The notes under the pieces are model-generated. The model had not been told where the DNA came from. It saw nothing but the letters and a program-made list of their open reading frames with translations, and ran no database searches. The translations under genes and the position numbers were made by a program. DNA of 64,000 bases from Azospirillum ramasamyi (GTDB lineage Bacteria > Pseudomonadota > Alphaproteobacteria > Azospirillales > Azospirillaceae), in the NCBI RefSeq assembly GCF_003233655.1, contig NZ_CP029830.1:732501-796500 (forward strand). The letters are read 5' to 3'. This document shows positions 44,183 through 53,240 of the stretch, piece after piece; position 1 is the first letter of the stretch; every line of letters begins with the position of its first letter.

Positions 44183-45112
44183 TTACGCCCGCATCAACGC
44201 CTTCAGATGCGCCGCGCAGCCTTCGGCCAGTCCGGTCGCGTCATAGCCGCCTTCCAGCGCCGAGACGACCCGCCCGCCGCAGACCCGGTCGGCGAGATCG
44301 ACCAGCTTGTGGGTCACCCACTCGAAATCCTCGTCCGTAAGGCCGAGCTGGGCCAGCGGATCGCGCTTGTGCGCGTCGAAGCCGGCCGAGATCAGCAGCA
44401 ATTCGGGCTGAAAGGCCTCCAGCGCCGGCAGGATCGCACGCTCCACCGCCTGGCGGAACTCGACGGAACCGCTGTAGGGCTCCAGCGGCAGGTTCAGGAT
44501 GTTGTCGTCCACCCCGCGTTCCCAGGAATTGCCGGTGCCGGGATAGAGCGGCGACTGGTGGGTGGAGGCGAAGAACAGGTCGGGGTCGTCGGCGAACATC
44601 GCCTGGGTGCCGTTGCCGTGGTGGACGTCGAAATCGACAACGGCGACGCGCTTCAGGCCATGCGTCTTGCGGGCATGCTCCGCCCCGACCGCGATGTTGT
44701 TGAAGACGCAGAATCCCATGGCGCGGGCCGGTTCGGCATGGTGGCCGCAGGGGCGCACGGCGCAGAAGGCGTTCGTCGCCTCGCCGGCCAGCACGGCATC
44801 GACCGCGGCACACACCGAACCGGCCGCGCGCAGGATCGCCCCGCGCGATCCCGGCGACAGCAGCGTGTCGCCGTCCAGCCGGACGTAACCGTCCTCGGGC
44901 ACCGCCTGCAGAACCGCTTCCACATACTGGCGGTCATGGACCCGCGACAGCTGTTCCACATCGGCCTCGGGCGCGGACCGGCGCTCCAGGTCGCGGAACT
45001 CCGGCCGGTCGAGAACCTGCCACACGACGGTCAGCCGATCCGGTGCCTCGGGATGGCCGGGGCCGGTGTCGTGGTCGAAGCAATCGTGATGGGTGAAGAT
45101 CAGGGTGGTCAC
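44183..45112 (-). CDS. histone deacetylase-family amidohydrolase
   Basis: Zn-dependent deacetylase superfamily (acetoin utilisation AcuC / acetylpolyamine amidohydrolase relatives), 309 residues. Motifs: FTHHDCFDHDTGPGHPEAPDRL, RPCGHHAEPARAMGFCVFNN (catalytic His pair), VVDFDVHHGNGTQ (Zn ligands) and LLISAGFDAHKRDPL. Cytosolic. Protein or small-molecule target unknown. Confidence 0.93.
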   Translation of the reverse strand: MTTLIFTHHDCFDHDTGPGHPEAPDRLTVVWQVLDRPEFRDLERRSAPEADVEQLSRVHDRQYVEAVLQAVPEDGYVRLDGDTLLSPGSRGAILRAAGSVCAAVDAVLAGEATNAFCAVRPCGHHAEPARAMGFCVFNNIAVGAEHARKTHGLKRVAVVDFDVHHGNGTQAMFADDPDLFFASTHQSPLYPGTGNSWERGVDDNILNLPLEPYSGSVEFRQAVERAILPALEAFQPELLLISAGFDAHKRDPLAQLGLTDEDFEWVTHKLVDLADRVCGGRVVSALEGGYDATGLAEGCAAHLKALMRA

Positions 45113-45184
45113 GGAGCGGCTTCTCCCATGGTAAAGGCGCCGCCGGCCTCATGGGCTGGCGGCGCCGGGTTCAGGGGCGGTGGA

Positions 45185-45640
45185 TCAATGGGCGTAGGTG
45201 GTGCCTGCCGGCGGCTCCGGCGTTGCGGCGACCGTGTCTTCCAACTCCTGCCGCTGCAGGCGGGTGAAGTCGCGGGCGCTGACGACGCCGACCAGATGGC
45301 CGTCTTCCAGGACCGGAAGATGCCGGATGTGATGCTGCTCCATCAGCTGCAGCGCCTGGAGGACGCTGTCGGACGGGGCGCAGGTCACCGGCTGGCGGGT
45401 CATCAGCTGCGACACCGGCATGGACAGCAGCGGCGCGCCCCGGTCCAGCAGGGCGTGAACGATGTCGCGTTCCGAAAGGACGCCGGCCAACGTGTTGCCT
45501 TCAGTCCGGCAGACGTCCTTGACGACCAGGGCGCTGATGTTCTCCGCCTTCATAAGGCCGATGGCATCGGCGACCGTGGCGTTGGTCCGTACGGCGACGA
45601 CACGGGATTCCTTGGTGCGCAGGATATGTTCGACGTTCAT
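45185..45640 (-). CDS. two-CBS-domain protein, copy 1
   Basis: 151 residues from the ATG at 45640 (CAGGAG upstream). Paired CBS domains bind adenosyl ligands (AMP, ATP, NAD-like) and act as energy sensors. CBS 1 is about 5-70 (NATVADAIGLMKAENISALVVKD; VLSERDIVHALLDRG), CBS 2 about 75-135 (SDSVLQALQLMEQHHIRHLPVLE; VGVVSARDFTRL). It shares ALVVKDVCRTEGNT and much else with the CBS protein at 50.9 kb. A TGGTATGCCA site lies 77 bases upstream. Confidence 0.92.
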   Translation of the reverse strand: MNVEHILRTKESRVVAVRTNATVADAIGLMKAENISALVVKDVCRTEGNTLAGVLSERDIVHALLDRGAPLLSMPVSQLMTRQPVTCAPSDSVLQALQLMEQHHIRHLPVLEDGHLVGVVSARDFTRLQRQELEDTVAATPEPPAGTTYAH

Positions 45641-45716
45641 GGCGTGGCTCCTGTCGGCTGGCGGCTGAACGGCTGATTGGACGGCGGGGCGCTGGTTCGG
45701 CGTCACGCTTTGAATA

Positions 45717-45726
45717 TGGTATGCCA
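45717..45726. promoter_or_regulatory. operator-like palindrome, CBS copy 1
   Basis: TGGTATGCCA, one mismatch from the perfect TGGTATACCA palindrome found before oxlT copy 2. Confidence 0.55.
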
Positions 45727-45907
45727 CATACTGTACGCCAATCAAACAATTTCCTCCGCCAATCGTGACGACGGAGCGCGATCACGCTCAAGCGGTTGGT
45801 TCCGTTGTACGAAGGCAGCAGAGCGGAAACGCTTGTGATGCGATATGTTCGATACGCATACAAACGGACGCAAGCATGCGCTATACGCATGACTGGTATT
45901 ATGTACC

Positions 45908-45917
45908 TTGTATACCA
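45908..45917. promoter_or_regulatory. operator-like site, small membrane gene
   Basis: TTGTATACCA, preceded by TGGTATTATG at 45894-45903; together they form spaced half-sites about 100 bases before the small gene at 46015. Confidence 0.5.
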
Positions 45918-46014
45918 AAAAACTTGATCCGGTTTTTGCGGCGCGTCATAACACTTTGGTCAAGCCGAAGCCGTTCGATAAAACGCACCCCACCGAGACA
46001 CTGGAGCGATGCAC

Positions 46015-46230
46015 ATGTTGGAAATCCTTGTCCTGGCGCTCGTGCTGTCCGTCTTCGGCGGCACGGTCCACTACATCCTGTCGATGCAGGTCGCCAATGC
46101 CGGCAAGTCGCAGTGTGATTTCTCCGCCGCGCCGCTTCGCCTGGCCAACCCGACCGAAGCCGACCTGAAGGAACAGGAAGACGAACTGCCGCCGGGGCCG
46201 TCATGGGCCAGCTTCCCGCGCGCCTTCTGA
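46015..46230 (+). CDS. small single-pass membrane protein (71 aa)
   Basis: Starts MLEILVLALVLSVFGGTVHY: one TM helix at about 2-24, then a cytosolic or periplasmic acidic tail (NPTEADLKEQEDELPPGP). GGAG lies 8 bases before the ATG at 46015; an ATG at 46009 is too close to it. An operator-like site upstream and a terminator downstream make it a self-contained unit within the oxalate region. No family recognised; small helper of a transporter is one possibility. Confidence 0.65.
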   Translation: MLEILVLALVLSVFGGTVHYILSMQVANAGKSQCDFSAAPLRLANPTEADLKEQEDELPPGPSWASFPRAF

Positions 46231-46267
46231 GGGCCGCGGCCCTGGACCGATAAACACCGGCATAACG

Positions 46268-46295
46268 AAAAAGACGGCCTCCCCAGGCCGTCTTT
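46268..46295. terminator. Rho-independent terminator
   Basis: Stem AAAAGACGGCCT / AGGCCGTCTTT with loop CCCC, A-rich and T-rich on its two sides, so it can serve both the small membrane gene and the convergent GNAT gene. Confidence 0.85.
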
Positions 46296-46317
46296 CTGTT
46301 TGTGCGCCGCAGCTGCC

Positions 46318-46761
46318 TCAGGCGAGCGGCAGCACCAGCTGGAAGCTTTTGATGGTCATGCGCTTGCGGTGATAGAAGCGGTGGGCCTCGCCGCGCTGGA
46401 TGCCGGAGATGATTTCCATCTGGGCGCAGCCGCGTTCCCGCGCTTCGTTCGCCAGCCAGTCGAACAGCTTGTCGCCCAACCCGTAGGAGCGCTTGGCGGC
46501 GCTGGTCACCAGATCCTCGACATACATGTAACGACCGCGCGACAGCGTCTCGTGCACGCGGAAGCCGCCGCAACCGGCGATCTCGCCGTCCAGCCGCAGC
46601 AGGGCGAGGTTGTAGCCGTCGTCCATCTGCCGGCGGATCTGGGCGCTGTAGGCGTCGGCATCGGTCATGTGGGTCCGCAGCTCCTTCATGATCGGGTAGC
46701 TGGCGGCGATATCGGCATCGTTCCGGGCCACTGCGATCTCGATGTTCTGCTGCTGGTCCAT
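46318..46761 (-). CDS. GNAT-family N-acetyltransferase
   Basis: 147 residues from the ATG at 46761 with AAGGAG upstream. GNAT fold: YNLALLRLDGEIAGCGGFRV (beta-4), YMYVEDLVTSAAKRSYGLGDKLFDWL with the acetyl-CoA loop RSYGLG (Q/RxxGxG/A variant), and CAQMEIISGIQRGEAHRFYHRK. Cytosolic; substrate unknown. A TGGCATACCA site lies about 120 bases upstream. Confidence 0.88.
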   Translation of the reverse strand: MDQQQNIEIAVARNDADIAASYPIMKELRTHMTDADAYSAQIRRQMDDGYNLALLRLDGEIAGCGGFRVHETLSRGRYMYVEDLVTSAAKRSYGLGDKLFDWLANEARERGCAQMEIISGIQRGEAHRFYHRKRMTIKSFQLVLPLA

Positions 46762-46879
46762 GGCGATCGACTCCTTATCAATATGGGTTCTGCCGGGAAG
46801 GGCCTGAGCGTCGGCTCCTGAGACCGGGTGTTGAGAACGATCCCATCGGTGACCTTTAGGGCTCGTCCGCCCCAGACGC

Positions 46880-46889
46880 TGGCATACCA
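46880..46889. promoter_or_regulatory. operator-like palindrome, GNAT gene
   Basis: TGGCATACCA followed by TATAC; fits TGGYATRCCA. Confidence 0.5.
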
Positions 46890-47034
46890 TATACAAATGC
46901 TGCCGCCGCCCAAAGTCGGGTGGAGCTGCTTTCCGCGTGACGGAAAATCAGCATGACAAAGCTGCATACCAGCCGTCGCGATTGCGGGGCATGGAAACAG
47001 TTGGGCAACCACACTGACTACTTGTCTGCTGTTC

Positions 47035-47062
47035 GGCATCTGGTATACCATATTGATAATTC
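47035..47062. promoter_or_regulatory. operator and promoter box of oxlT copy 2
   Basis: Contains the perfect palindrome TGGTATACCA (47041-47050) followed by a GATAAT (47055-47060) that could be the -10, which places the operator in the promoter spacer. 26 of 28 bases match 62685-62712 before the GntR-oxc genes. Confidence 0.7.
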
Positions 47063-47276
47063 CAGACTGAAATCAGGACCGCATCGGTCTGGTCGGGGGG
47101 CGAAAAAACCGCCTCCCGAAACAACAGTGGCGTGCCCCGAGGCCGCATCCTCGCCGCACGACCACCGACAGCAAAGAACCGCGTCAAATCTCTGAAGCAT
47201 CAAACAAGACGCTCAAGCACCAGAACAGAAGCGAAGCCTTACGGGCACAAAACCGCTTCCCAGAGGAGATAGATAG

Positions 47277-48584
47277 ATGCAGCATACGAATTCGGAGGCG
47301 CAGGGCGCACCGCTCGGCGGCCGCTGGATGCAGTTGGTCATCGGCGTGATCTGCATGTCGATGATTGCCAATCTGCAATATGGCTGGACGCTGTTCGTCA
47401 ACCCCATTGAAGAAAAGTACCAATGGGGCCGTGCCGCCATTCAGGTCGCCTTCACCATCTTCGTCGTGACCGAAACCTGGTTGGTTCCTGTCGAAGGCTG
47501 GTTCGTTGACAAGTTTGGACCCCGCATCGTCGTACTGATCGGCGGCGTGCTTTGCGCGCTGGCCTGGGTCATCAATTCGTTCGCAGACTCCCTGGCGCTG
47601 CTCTATCTGGGCGCCGCCATCGGAGGCATCGGCGCCGGCGGCGTCTATGGCACCTGCGTCGGGAATGCCCTGAAGTGGTTCCCCGACCGCCGCGGCCTCG
47701 CCGCCGGTCTGACCGCCGCGGGCTTCGGCGCCGGCTCGGCTCTCACCGTCGTCCCGATCGCCAACATGATCCAGACCTCGGGCTTCGAGCAGACCTTCCT
47801 GGTCTTCGGCCTGGGACAGGGCCTGATCGTCTTCGCGCTGGCCTGGTTCCTGAGGGAGCCGAACCCCGCCCTGCTGCCGAAGACCAAGTCCAACATCGTG
47901 CAAAGCCGCCGCAACTACACCCCGCAGGAGACGCTGAAATCGCCGGTCTTCTGGGTGATGTACCTGATGTTCGTCATGGTCGCCGCCGGCGGTCTGATGG
48001 CCACGGCCCAGCTCGGCCCGATCGCCAAGGACTTCCACCTCGACGGCATGCCGGTCAGCATCATGGGCCTGACCCTGCCGGCGCTGACCTTCGCGCTCAC
48101 CATCGACCGCGTGCTGAACGGCGTGACCCGTCCCTTCTTCGGCTGGGTGTCCGACCATATCGGCCGCGAGAACACCATGTTCGTCGCCTTCGCCATCGAG
48201 GCCGTCGGCATCCTGGCGCTGAACCAATGGGGTCAACACCCGGTCGCCTTCGTCGTCCTGACCGGCCTGGTGTTCTTCGCCTGGGGCGAGATCTACAGCC
48301 TGTTCCCGTCCTGCTGCGCCGACAGCTTCGGGTCGAAGTTCGCGACGACCAACGCCGGCCTGCTCTACACCGCCAAGGGTACGGCGTCGCTGGTGGTTCC
48401 CTTCGCCAACGTGATCGTCGCCTCCACCGGCAGCTGGCAGACGGTGTTCTTCTTCGCCGCCGCGGTCAACGCCATCGCCGCCTTCATGGCCCTGTTCGTT
48501 CTGAAGCCGATGCGCGCCCGCCAGATCGCAGAGGACAGCCGCCAGCCGATTGGCAAGCTGGCGACCGAGGGCGCCGCCGACTAA
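47277..48584 (+). CDS. oxlT: OxlT-type MFS oxalate/formate antiporter, copy 2
   Basis: 435 residues, 12 TM helices, same family and length as the copy at 35.9 kb: NLQYGWTLFVNPIEEKY, VEGWFVDKFGPR, GIGAGGVYGTCVGNALKWFP and RPFFGWVSDHIGRENTM. GAGGAG lies before the ATG. Downstream of the best operator in the window (TGGTATACCA at 47041), so it is likely the oxalate-induced carrier. Differences in the first periplasmic loop and the C-terminus suggest the two copies are not recent duplicates. Confidence 0.92.
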   Translation: MQHTNSEAQGAPLGGRWMQLVIGVICMSMIANLQYGWTLFVNPIEEKYQWGRAAIQVAFTIFVVTETWLVPVEGWFVDKFGPRIVVLIGGVLCALAWVINSFADSLALLYLGAAIGGIGAGGVYGTCVGNALKWFPDRRGLAAGLTAAGFGAGSALTVVPIANMIQTSGFEQTFLVFGLGQGLIVFALAWFLREPNPALLPKTKSNIVQSRRNYTPQETLKSPVFWVMYLMFVMVAAGGLMATAQLGPIAKDFHLDGMPVSIMGLTLPALTFALTIDRVLNGVTRPFFGWVSDHIGRENTMFVAFAIEAVGILALNQWGQHPVAFVVLTGLVFFAWGEIYSLFPSCCADSFGSKFATTNAGLLYTAKGTASLVVPFANVIVASTGSWQTVFFFAAAVNAIAAFMALFVLKPMRARQIAEDSRQPIGKLATEGAAD

Positions 48585-48807
48585 GGCGGAGAGTAGTCCC
48601 GGCCAAAGTCCCGGCCGACCGGGGGGCCGGCTGGGACGGGGTATCGTGACCGTCAAACCGCCGGAGTGACGACCGGCTGCAAAGCAAACCGGCATCGGGG
48701 CCACCGCATTGGCCCCGGTGTCGGTTTGTCGCGTTCTGGGTCCGGCTTCGCGCACAAAGCGTCGGGCGTCGGATGTCCTGCACAAGCCCGCTTCAGAGGG
48801 TGATGTG

Positions 48808-48826
48808 TGGTATACAGAATACGAGA
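48808..48826. promoter_or_regulatory. operator-like site before TauE/SafE gene
   Basis: TGGTATACAGAATACGA: left half of the TGGTATACCA operator plus a second ATAC half-site. It lies within a possible GTG-initiated extension of the gene, which argues for the internal ATG at 48864 as the true start. Confidence 0.5.
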
Positions 48827-48863
48827 TATCTTGTCAACTCCGATCGGAAGGGGTGGGTCGATC

Positions 48864-49607
48864 ATGGTGGGTTTTGTCGTCCTGATGCTGGCCGCCTTCG
48901 CATCGGGCGCGCTTAACGCGGTTGCCGGGGGAGGAGCCTTCATCACCTTTCCGGCCCTGCTGTTTGCCGGCGTGCCGCCGGTGGCCGCCAATGCCTCCAG
49001 CACCGTGGCGCTGTTTCCGGGGCAGGCGGCCAGCAGTTGGGCCTATCGGCGCGAGATCGCGGCCGGCGGCCAGGTGAATGTCCCGGTCTTCGCCGCTCTC
49101 AGTCTGGTCGGCGGGCTGATCGGCGCCCTGCTGCTCCTGCTGACGCCGAACGCGGTGTTCGCGGGCTTCGTCCCCTGGCTCCTGCTGTTTGCGACCGCCG
49201 TCTTCGCCGTGGGAGCCTATGCGCCGTGGATCGTCTCCAGGCTGCGGCTGGGTGGGCGCAGCGTGCTGGTCGTGCAGTTCATCATCTCGATCTATGGCGG
49301 CTATTTCGGCGGGGGAATCGGCTTTCTGATGCTGGCGGCGCTGACCCTGTTCGGGCTGCGCGACATCCACGCCATGAACGGGCTGCGGCTGTTGCTGGCG
49401 ATGCTGATGAATGCGGCGGCGGTGGGTGCCTTCATCGTCGCCGGGGCGGTGTGGTGGCCAGAAACGATCGCGATGGCGGTGGCGGCGGTCGCCGGCGGCT
49501 ATGCCGGCGCCATGGGGGCGAAACGGGTGGATCCGAGGATTCTGAAGACGTTGGTCGTCCTCATCGGAGTGGCGTTGACCCTGTACTTCTTTGTGAAGGG
49601 AGCCTGA
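48864..49607 (+). CDS. TauE/SafE-family permease
   Basis: 247-residue inner-membrane protein with about eight hydrophobic helices. The family start FVVLMLAAFASGALNAVAGGGAFITFPALL and the mirrored later segment VQFIISIYGGYFGGGIGFLML are both present. Members export sulfite, sulfoacetate or other small organic anions. The ATG at 48864 is chosen because GGAAGGGGTGGG precedes it. Its place after oxlT and its operator suggest transport of a C2 carboxylate or a coupled ion; this is inference. Confidence 0.88.
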   Translation: MVGFVVLMLAAFASGALNAVAGGGAFITFPALLFAGVPPVAANASSTVALFPGQAASSWAYRREIAAGGQVNVPVFAALSLVGGLIGALLLLLTPNAVFAGFVPWLLLFATAVFAVGAYAPWIVSRLRLGGRSVLVVQFIISIYGGYFGGGIGFLMLAALTLFGLRDIHAMNGLRLLLAMLMNAAAVGAFIVAGAVWWPETIAMAVAAVAGGYAGAMGAKRVDPRILKTLVVLIGVALTLYFFVKGA

Positions 49608-49676
49608 TCCGATCGGGGAAAAGCAGGCGCCGTAATCTCAACAATCCTCCCACATTCCGCATTGACATACGGTATG

Positions 49677-49686
49677 TGGTATACCA
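49677..49686. promoter_or_regulatory. operator palindrome before panE-like gene
   Basis: Perfect TGGTATACCA, preceded by CATACGGTATG (another imperfect copy) and by TTGACA at 49662-49667, a good -35 element. Bound protein would cover the promoter. Confidence 0.65.
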
Positions 49687-49833
49687 AACTCCAAGCACAG
49701 TTTGCGCGACAGACTGTTGGATGCCGCTGCAATAGCAACCGGTCAGCCGATGGATGCGGCCGGTGTGGGCAGGCTGGCGTCGTCCAGCCCCACAGCATTC
49801 AAAAAGTGAAATCGGGGGAGAGGGGAATCCGGC

Positions 49834-50865
49834 ATGAAGATCTGCATCTACGGATCCGGGGCCATCGGCGGCTATCTCGGCGTACGCCTGCACCAGGCGG
49901 GTGCCGAAGTCAGTCTGGTGGCGCGCGGTGCGCATCTGGCGGCGATGCGCGAGAACGGCGTCACCCTGCTGATGGGGGAGGAGAAGACCGTCGTCCACCC
50001 CCGCTGCACCGACAACCCGGCCGAACTCGGCCCGCAGGACTACGTCATCATCGCGCTGAAGGCCCACTCCGTCCCCGGCGTCGTTCCCGCGATGCAGCCG
50101 CTGCTCGGTGACGACACCGCCGTCGTCACCGCGGTAAACGGCATCCCCTACTGGTATTTCTACGGCACCGGCGGCGCCTTCGACGGCCGTACGCTGGAGA
50201 CGGTCGATCCCGGTTCGGCCCAATGGAAGGGGCTGGGGCCGGAGCGCGCCATCGGCTGCGTCGTCTACCCGGCGACCGAAGTGGTGGAGCCCGGCGTCAT
50301 CCAGCACGTCTATGGCGACAAGTTCTCCCTGGGCGAGCCGGACGGGTCGAAGTCGGACCGCGTCGTCGCCCTGTCGAAGGCGATGGAGGCCGGCGGCCTG
50401 CGCGCGCCCGTGCTGGACCGCATCCGTGACGAGATCTGGCTGAAGCTGTGGGGCAACCTGTGCTTCAACCCGATCAGCGCGCTGACCCACGGCACGCTGG
50501 AGGGCATCTGCGGTGATCCCGAGACCCGAGCCGTCGCCAAGGCGATGATGCTGGAGGCCAAGGAGATCGGCGATAAGCTGGGCGTCCATTTCCGCGTCGA
50601 TGTGGAGCGCCGCATCAACGGCGCCGCCGCCGTCGGCGCCCACAAGACCTCGATGCTCCAGGATCTGGAGCGCGGCCGGCCGATGGAAATCGATCCGCTG
50701 CTGTCCGTGGTCCAGGAGATGGGCCGCATGGTCGGCGTGGCGACTCCGACCATCGACGTGGTGCTGGCCCTGGTGAAGCAGCGGGGCGAGACCGCCGGCT
50801 GCTACACCCGGCCGCAGCCCGCGCCGGCCTCCGAACCCGCCAAGGAAGTGGCGGCCGCCCAGTAA
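49834..50865 (+). CDS. ketopantoate reductase-family dehydrogenase
   Basis: 343 residues; NADPH-dependent 2-oxoacid reductase of the 2-dehydropantoate 2-reductase (PanE/ApbA) family. Rossmann motif ICIYGSGAIGGYLGVRLHQAG; catalytic-type Lys in DEIWLKLWGNLCFNPISALT and SMLQDLERGRPMEIDPLL. GGGAGAGGGGAA precedes the ATG. With an oxalate-type operator upstream and a CBS protein downstream, it may reduce glyoxylate, tartronate semialdehyde or a related oxoacid rather than ketopantoate, so no gene symbol is given. Confidence 0.88.
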   Translation: MKICIYGSGAIGGYLGVRLHQAGAEVSLVARGAHLAAMRENGVTLLMGEEKTVVHPRCTDNPAELGPQDYVIIALKAHSVPGVVPAMQPLLGDDTAVVTAVNGIPYWYFYGTGGAFDGRTLETVDPGSAQWKGLGPERAIGCVVYPATEVVEPGVIQHVYGDKFSLGEPDGSKSDRVVALSKAMEAGGLRAPVLDRIRDEIWLKLWGNLCFNPISALTHGTLEGICGDPETRAVAKAMMLEAKEIGDKLGVHFRVDVERRINGAAAVGAHKTSMLQDLERGRPMEIDPLLSVVQEMGRMVGVATPTIDVVLALVKQRGETAGCYTRPQPAPASEPAKEVAAAQ

Positions 50866-50936
50866 GCAACGCAGGTGGCGCGGCCGGTGCGGATCCCGAC
50901 GGACCGTGCCGGCCGCATCGAATGGGGAGGACCGCC

Positions 50937-51410
50937 ATGAAGGTCGAGGATATTCTCCGCAAGAAGGGCACGCGCATCGGCATGGTGCGCATCAACGAAA
51001 CGGTCGCCACCGCGCTGCGCCTGATGAAGGCGGAGAATACCGGGGCGCTCGTGGTAAAGGACGTCTGCCGGACCGAGGGAAACACGGTCGTCGGCGTCAT
51101 CTCCGAACGTGACGTTGTCCGCGCGCTGGTCGACCGCGGGCCCGGCATCCTGGAACTGGCGGTGTCGGCGTTGATGACGCGCGATCCCTATTGCTGCCGC
51201 CCGTCCGACCCGGTGCGTCATGTGCTGAGCCTGATGGACGAGCATGGCATCCGCCATGTCCCGGTGCTTGAGGGAGCGACCCTGGTCGGCGTCGTCAGCG
51301 TCCGCGACCTGATCCGCCGGCAGTTGGAAGACATGCAGTCCGACGACATCGCGCCGGTCGCGGCCGCCGGTTCGGAAGGCTGGGACTATCCGGTCGTCGC
51401 CAACCAGTAA
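50937..51410 (+). CDS. two-CBS-domain protein, copy 2
   Basis: 157 residues from the ATG at 50937 (GGGGAGGA upstream), 71 bases after the reductase gene and probably in its operon. CBS 1 (ETVATALRLMKAENTGALVVKD; VISERDVVRALVDRG) and CBS 2 (PVRHVLSLMDEHGIRHVPVLE; VGVVSVRDLIRR). Strongly alike to the CBS protein at 45.2 kb. Probably an adenylate/NAD ligand sensor for the pathway. Confidence 0.92.
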   Translation: MKVEDILRKKGTRIGMVRINETVATALRLMKAENTGALVVKDVCRTEGNTVVGVISERDVVRALVDRGPGILELAVSALMTRDPYCCRPSDPVRHVLSLMDEHGIRHVPVLEGATLVGVVSVRDLIRRQLEDMQSDDIAPVAAAGSEGWDYPVVANQ

Positions 51411-51615
51411 TCGGTGCATGCGCGGCCGGCACGGCTTCGTCGCCGGCCGCGCGGCTCCGCCCGCCTGACAGTGCTCATTCCTGATTCTTGCCGCTTCGGC
51501 GCACCCCCGGCCATGAACCGGATGCGGGCGGACCGACGTGGGCGGACCATGCCCGCCGCCCCCCTGTCAGCTGTCCCCTGCCTGCTGCCGGCGCCGGCCT
51601 TCGAAAGCAAACGAC

Positions 51616-52800
51616 ATGAAGATCGCAATACCCAGGGAGCGCCGCCCGGGCGAGCGCCGCGTCGCCGCGTCTCCCGAAACCGTCAAGAAATTCAAAACTC
51701 TCGGGCTGGACGTTGTGGTGGAGAGCGGGGCCGGGCTCGGTTCCAGCCTTCCCGACGCGGCCTATGAGGCGGCCGGGGCCGTCATCGCCGCCGACGCGGC
51801 CTCGGCGCTGGCCGATGCCGACATCGTGCTGAAGGTGCAGCGGCCGCTGATCGCCCAGGAAGTTGAAAAGGGCGAGGGCGGCGAGGACGAGCTGGCGCTG
51901 ATCCGCAAGGGCGCGCTGCTGTTCGCCATCCTCAACCCCTACAACAGCCGCGACCATGTGAAGGCCTATGCCGATGCCGGCGTGAACGCCTTCGCCATGG
52001 AGTTCATGCCGCGCATCACCCGCGCCCAGGTCATGGACGTGCTGTCCTCCCAGGCCAACCTCGCCGGCTACAAGGCCGTCGTCGATGCCGCCAGCGAGTA
52101 CGGCCGCGCCTTCCCGATGATGATGACCGCCGCCGGCACCGTGCCGCCGGCGCGCGCCTTCATCATGGGCGTCGGCGTCGCCGGCCTGCAGGCCATCGCC
52201 ACCGCCAAGCGCCTCGGCGCCATCGTCTCGGCCACCGACGTGCGCCCGGCGGTGAAGGAGCAGGTGCAGTCGCTGGGCGGCAGCTTCGTCGCCGTCGAGA
52301 ACGACGAGTTCAAGCAGGCGGAGACCGCCGGCGGCTATGCCAAGGAGATGTCGGACGACTACAAGCGCCAGCAGGCCGCCCTGGTCGCCGAGCACATCAG
52401 GAAGCAGGACATCGTCATCACCACGGCGCTGATCCCCGGCCGCAAGGCGCCGATCCTGGTGACGGCGGAGCATGTGGCGTCGATGAAGCCGGGTTCGGTC
52501 ATCGTCGATCTGGCGGTGGAGCAGGGCGGCAACGTCGAGGGCGCCAAGCTGGGCGAGGTGGTGACCACGGCCAACGGCGTGAAGATCGTCGGCCATGCCA
52601 ACTACGCCAGCCGCATCGCCGAGAGCGCCTCGCTCTTGTACGCCAAGAACCTGCTGGCGCTGCTGACGTCGCTGCACGGCAAGGAAACCGGCGTCGCCGT
52701 CAACTGGGACGACGAGATCGTCAAGGCCATCGCGCTGACCCGCGACGGCGCCATCGTGCATCCTGCCTTCGCGGACACCCGCGAAGCGCAACCCGCGTGA
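51616..52800 (+). CDS. pntAA: NAD(P) transhydrogenase subunit alpha-1
   Basis: 394 residues from the ATG at 51616 ([20 protein letters not shown]); soluble NAD(H)-binding domain I of the proton-translocating transhydrogenase. Motifs: [48 protein letters not shown] (Rossmann) and [13 protein letters not shown]. First of three consecutive pnt genes, the split-alpha arrangement usual in alphaproteobacteria. Confidence 0.96.
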   Translation: MKIAIPRERRPGERRVAASPETVKKFKTLGLDVVVESGAGLGSSLPDAAYEAAGAVIAADAASALADADIVLKVQRPLIAQEVEKGEGGEDELALIRKGALLFAILNPYNSRDHVKAYADAGVNAFAMEFMPRITRAQVMDVLSSQANLAGYKAVVDAASEYGRAFPMMMTAAGTVPPARAFIMGVGVAGLQAIATAKRLGAIVSATDVRPAVKEQVQSLGGSFVAVENDEFKQAETAGGYAKEMSDDYKRQQAALVAEHIRKQDIVITTALIPGRKAPILVTAEHVASMKPGSVIVDLAVEQGGNVEGAKLGEVVTTANGVKIVGHANYASRIAESASLLYAKNLLALLTSLHGKETGVAVNWDDEIVKAIALTRDGAIVHPAFADTREAQPA

Positions 52801-52813
52801 GGAGGCGGATCCC

Positions 52814-53236
52814 ATGGAACACCCGGATCCCGCAAGCAACATCGCCGCATTCCGTGAAACACTGGCCGGCTTGACCAATCAGGTCGATGCCCTGGCCTTG
52901 CAGGTTGCGCAGCTGTCGCCGGTTCCCGTCACCCAGGCCGCCGGCGGCCATGGCGACTTCTTCATCACCGGCCTGACGGTGCTCGTGCTGGCCTGCTTCG
53001 TCGGCTACTACGTCGTCTGGCGCGTCACCCCGGCCCTGCACTCGCCGCTGATGGCGGTCACCAACGCCGTGTCCTCGGTCATCATCGTCGGCGCCCTCAT
53101 CGCCGCCGGCCCTGAAGGCTTCGGCTTCTCCAAGATCCTGGGCTTCCTCGCCGTCATCCTGGCAAGCGTCAACATCTTCGGCGGCTTCCTCGTGACCCAG
53201 CGCATGCTCTCCATGTTCAAGAAGAAGGGCAAGTAA
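52814..53236 (+). CDS. pntAB: NAD(P) transhydrogenase subunit alpha-2
   Basis: 140 residues; membrane part of the alpha subunit with three or four helices ([60 protein letters not shown]). An extra N-terminal helix of about 45 residues precedes the conserved part. 13 bases after pntAA and 4 before pntB. Confidence 0.95.
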   Translation: MEHPDPASNIAAFRETLAGLTNQVDALALQVAQLSPVPVTQAAGGHGDFFITGLTVLVLACFVGYYVVWRVTPALHSPLMAVTNAVSSVIIVGALIAAGPEGFGFSKILGFLAVILASVNIFGGFLVTQRMLSMFKKKGK

Positions 53237-53240
53237 GACC

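Larger units (their letters stand above)
45641..46014. other. divergent regulatory region, CBS copy 1 / small membrane gene
   Basis: 374 bases containing operator-like sites at 45717-45726 and 45908-45917 and several further TATRC/GTATAC half-sites (45,841-45,900). No gene seen. Confidence 0.5.
46762..47276. other. divergent regulatory region, GNAT / oxlT copy 2
   Basis: 515 bases with operator-like palindromes at 46880-46889 and 47041-47050 and an extended box 47035-47062 shared with the GntR-oxc promoter. I see no gene in it. Confidence 0.55.

Noticed and set aside
47184..48785. 533-codon minus-strand frame opposite oxlT copy 2
   Set aside because: Shadow of the oxlT gene; an equivalent shadow lies opposite oxlT copy 1 with similar sequence, as expected from the duplicated sense gene.
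48807..48863. GTG start extending the TauE/SafE protein by 19 residues
   Set aside because: The extension covers an operator-like site and lacks a ribosome-binding site, while the ATG at 48864 has a strong one.
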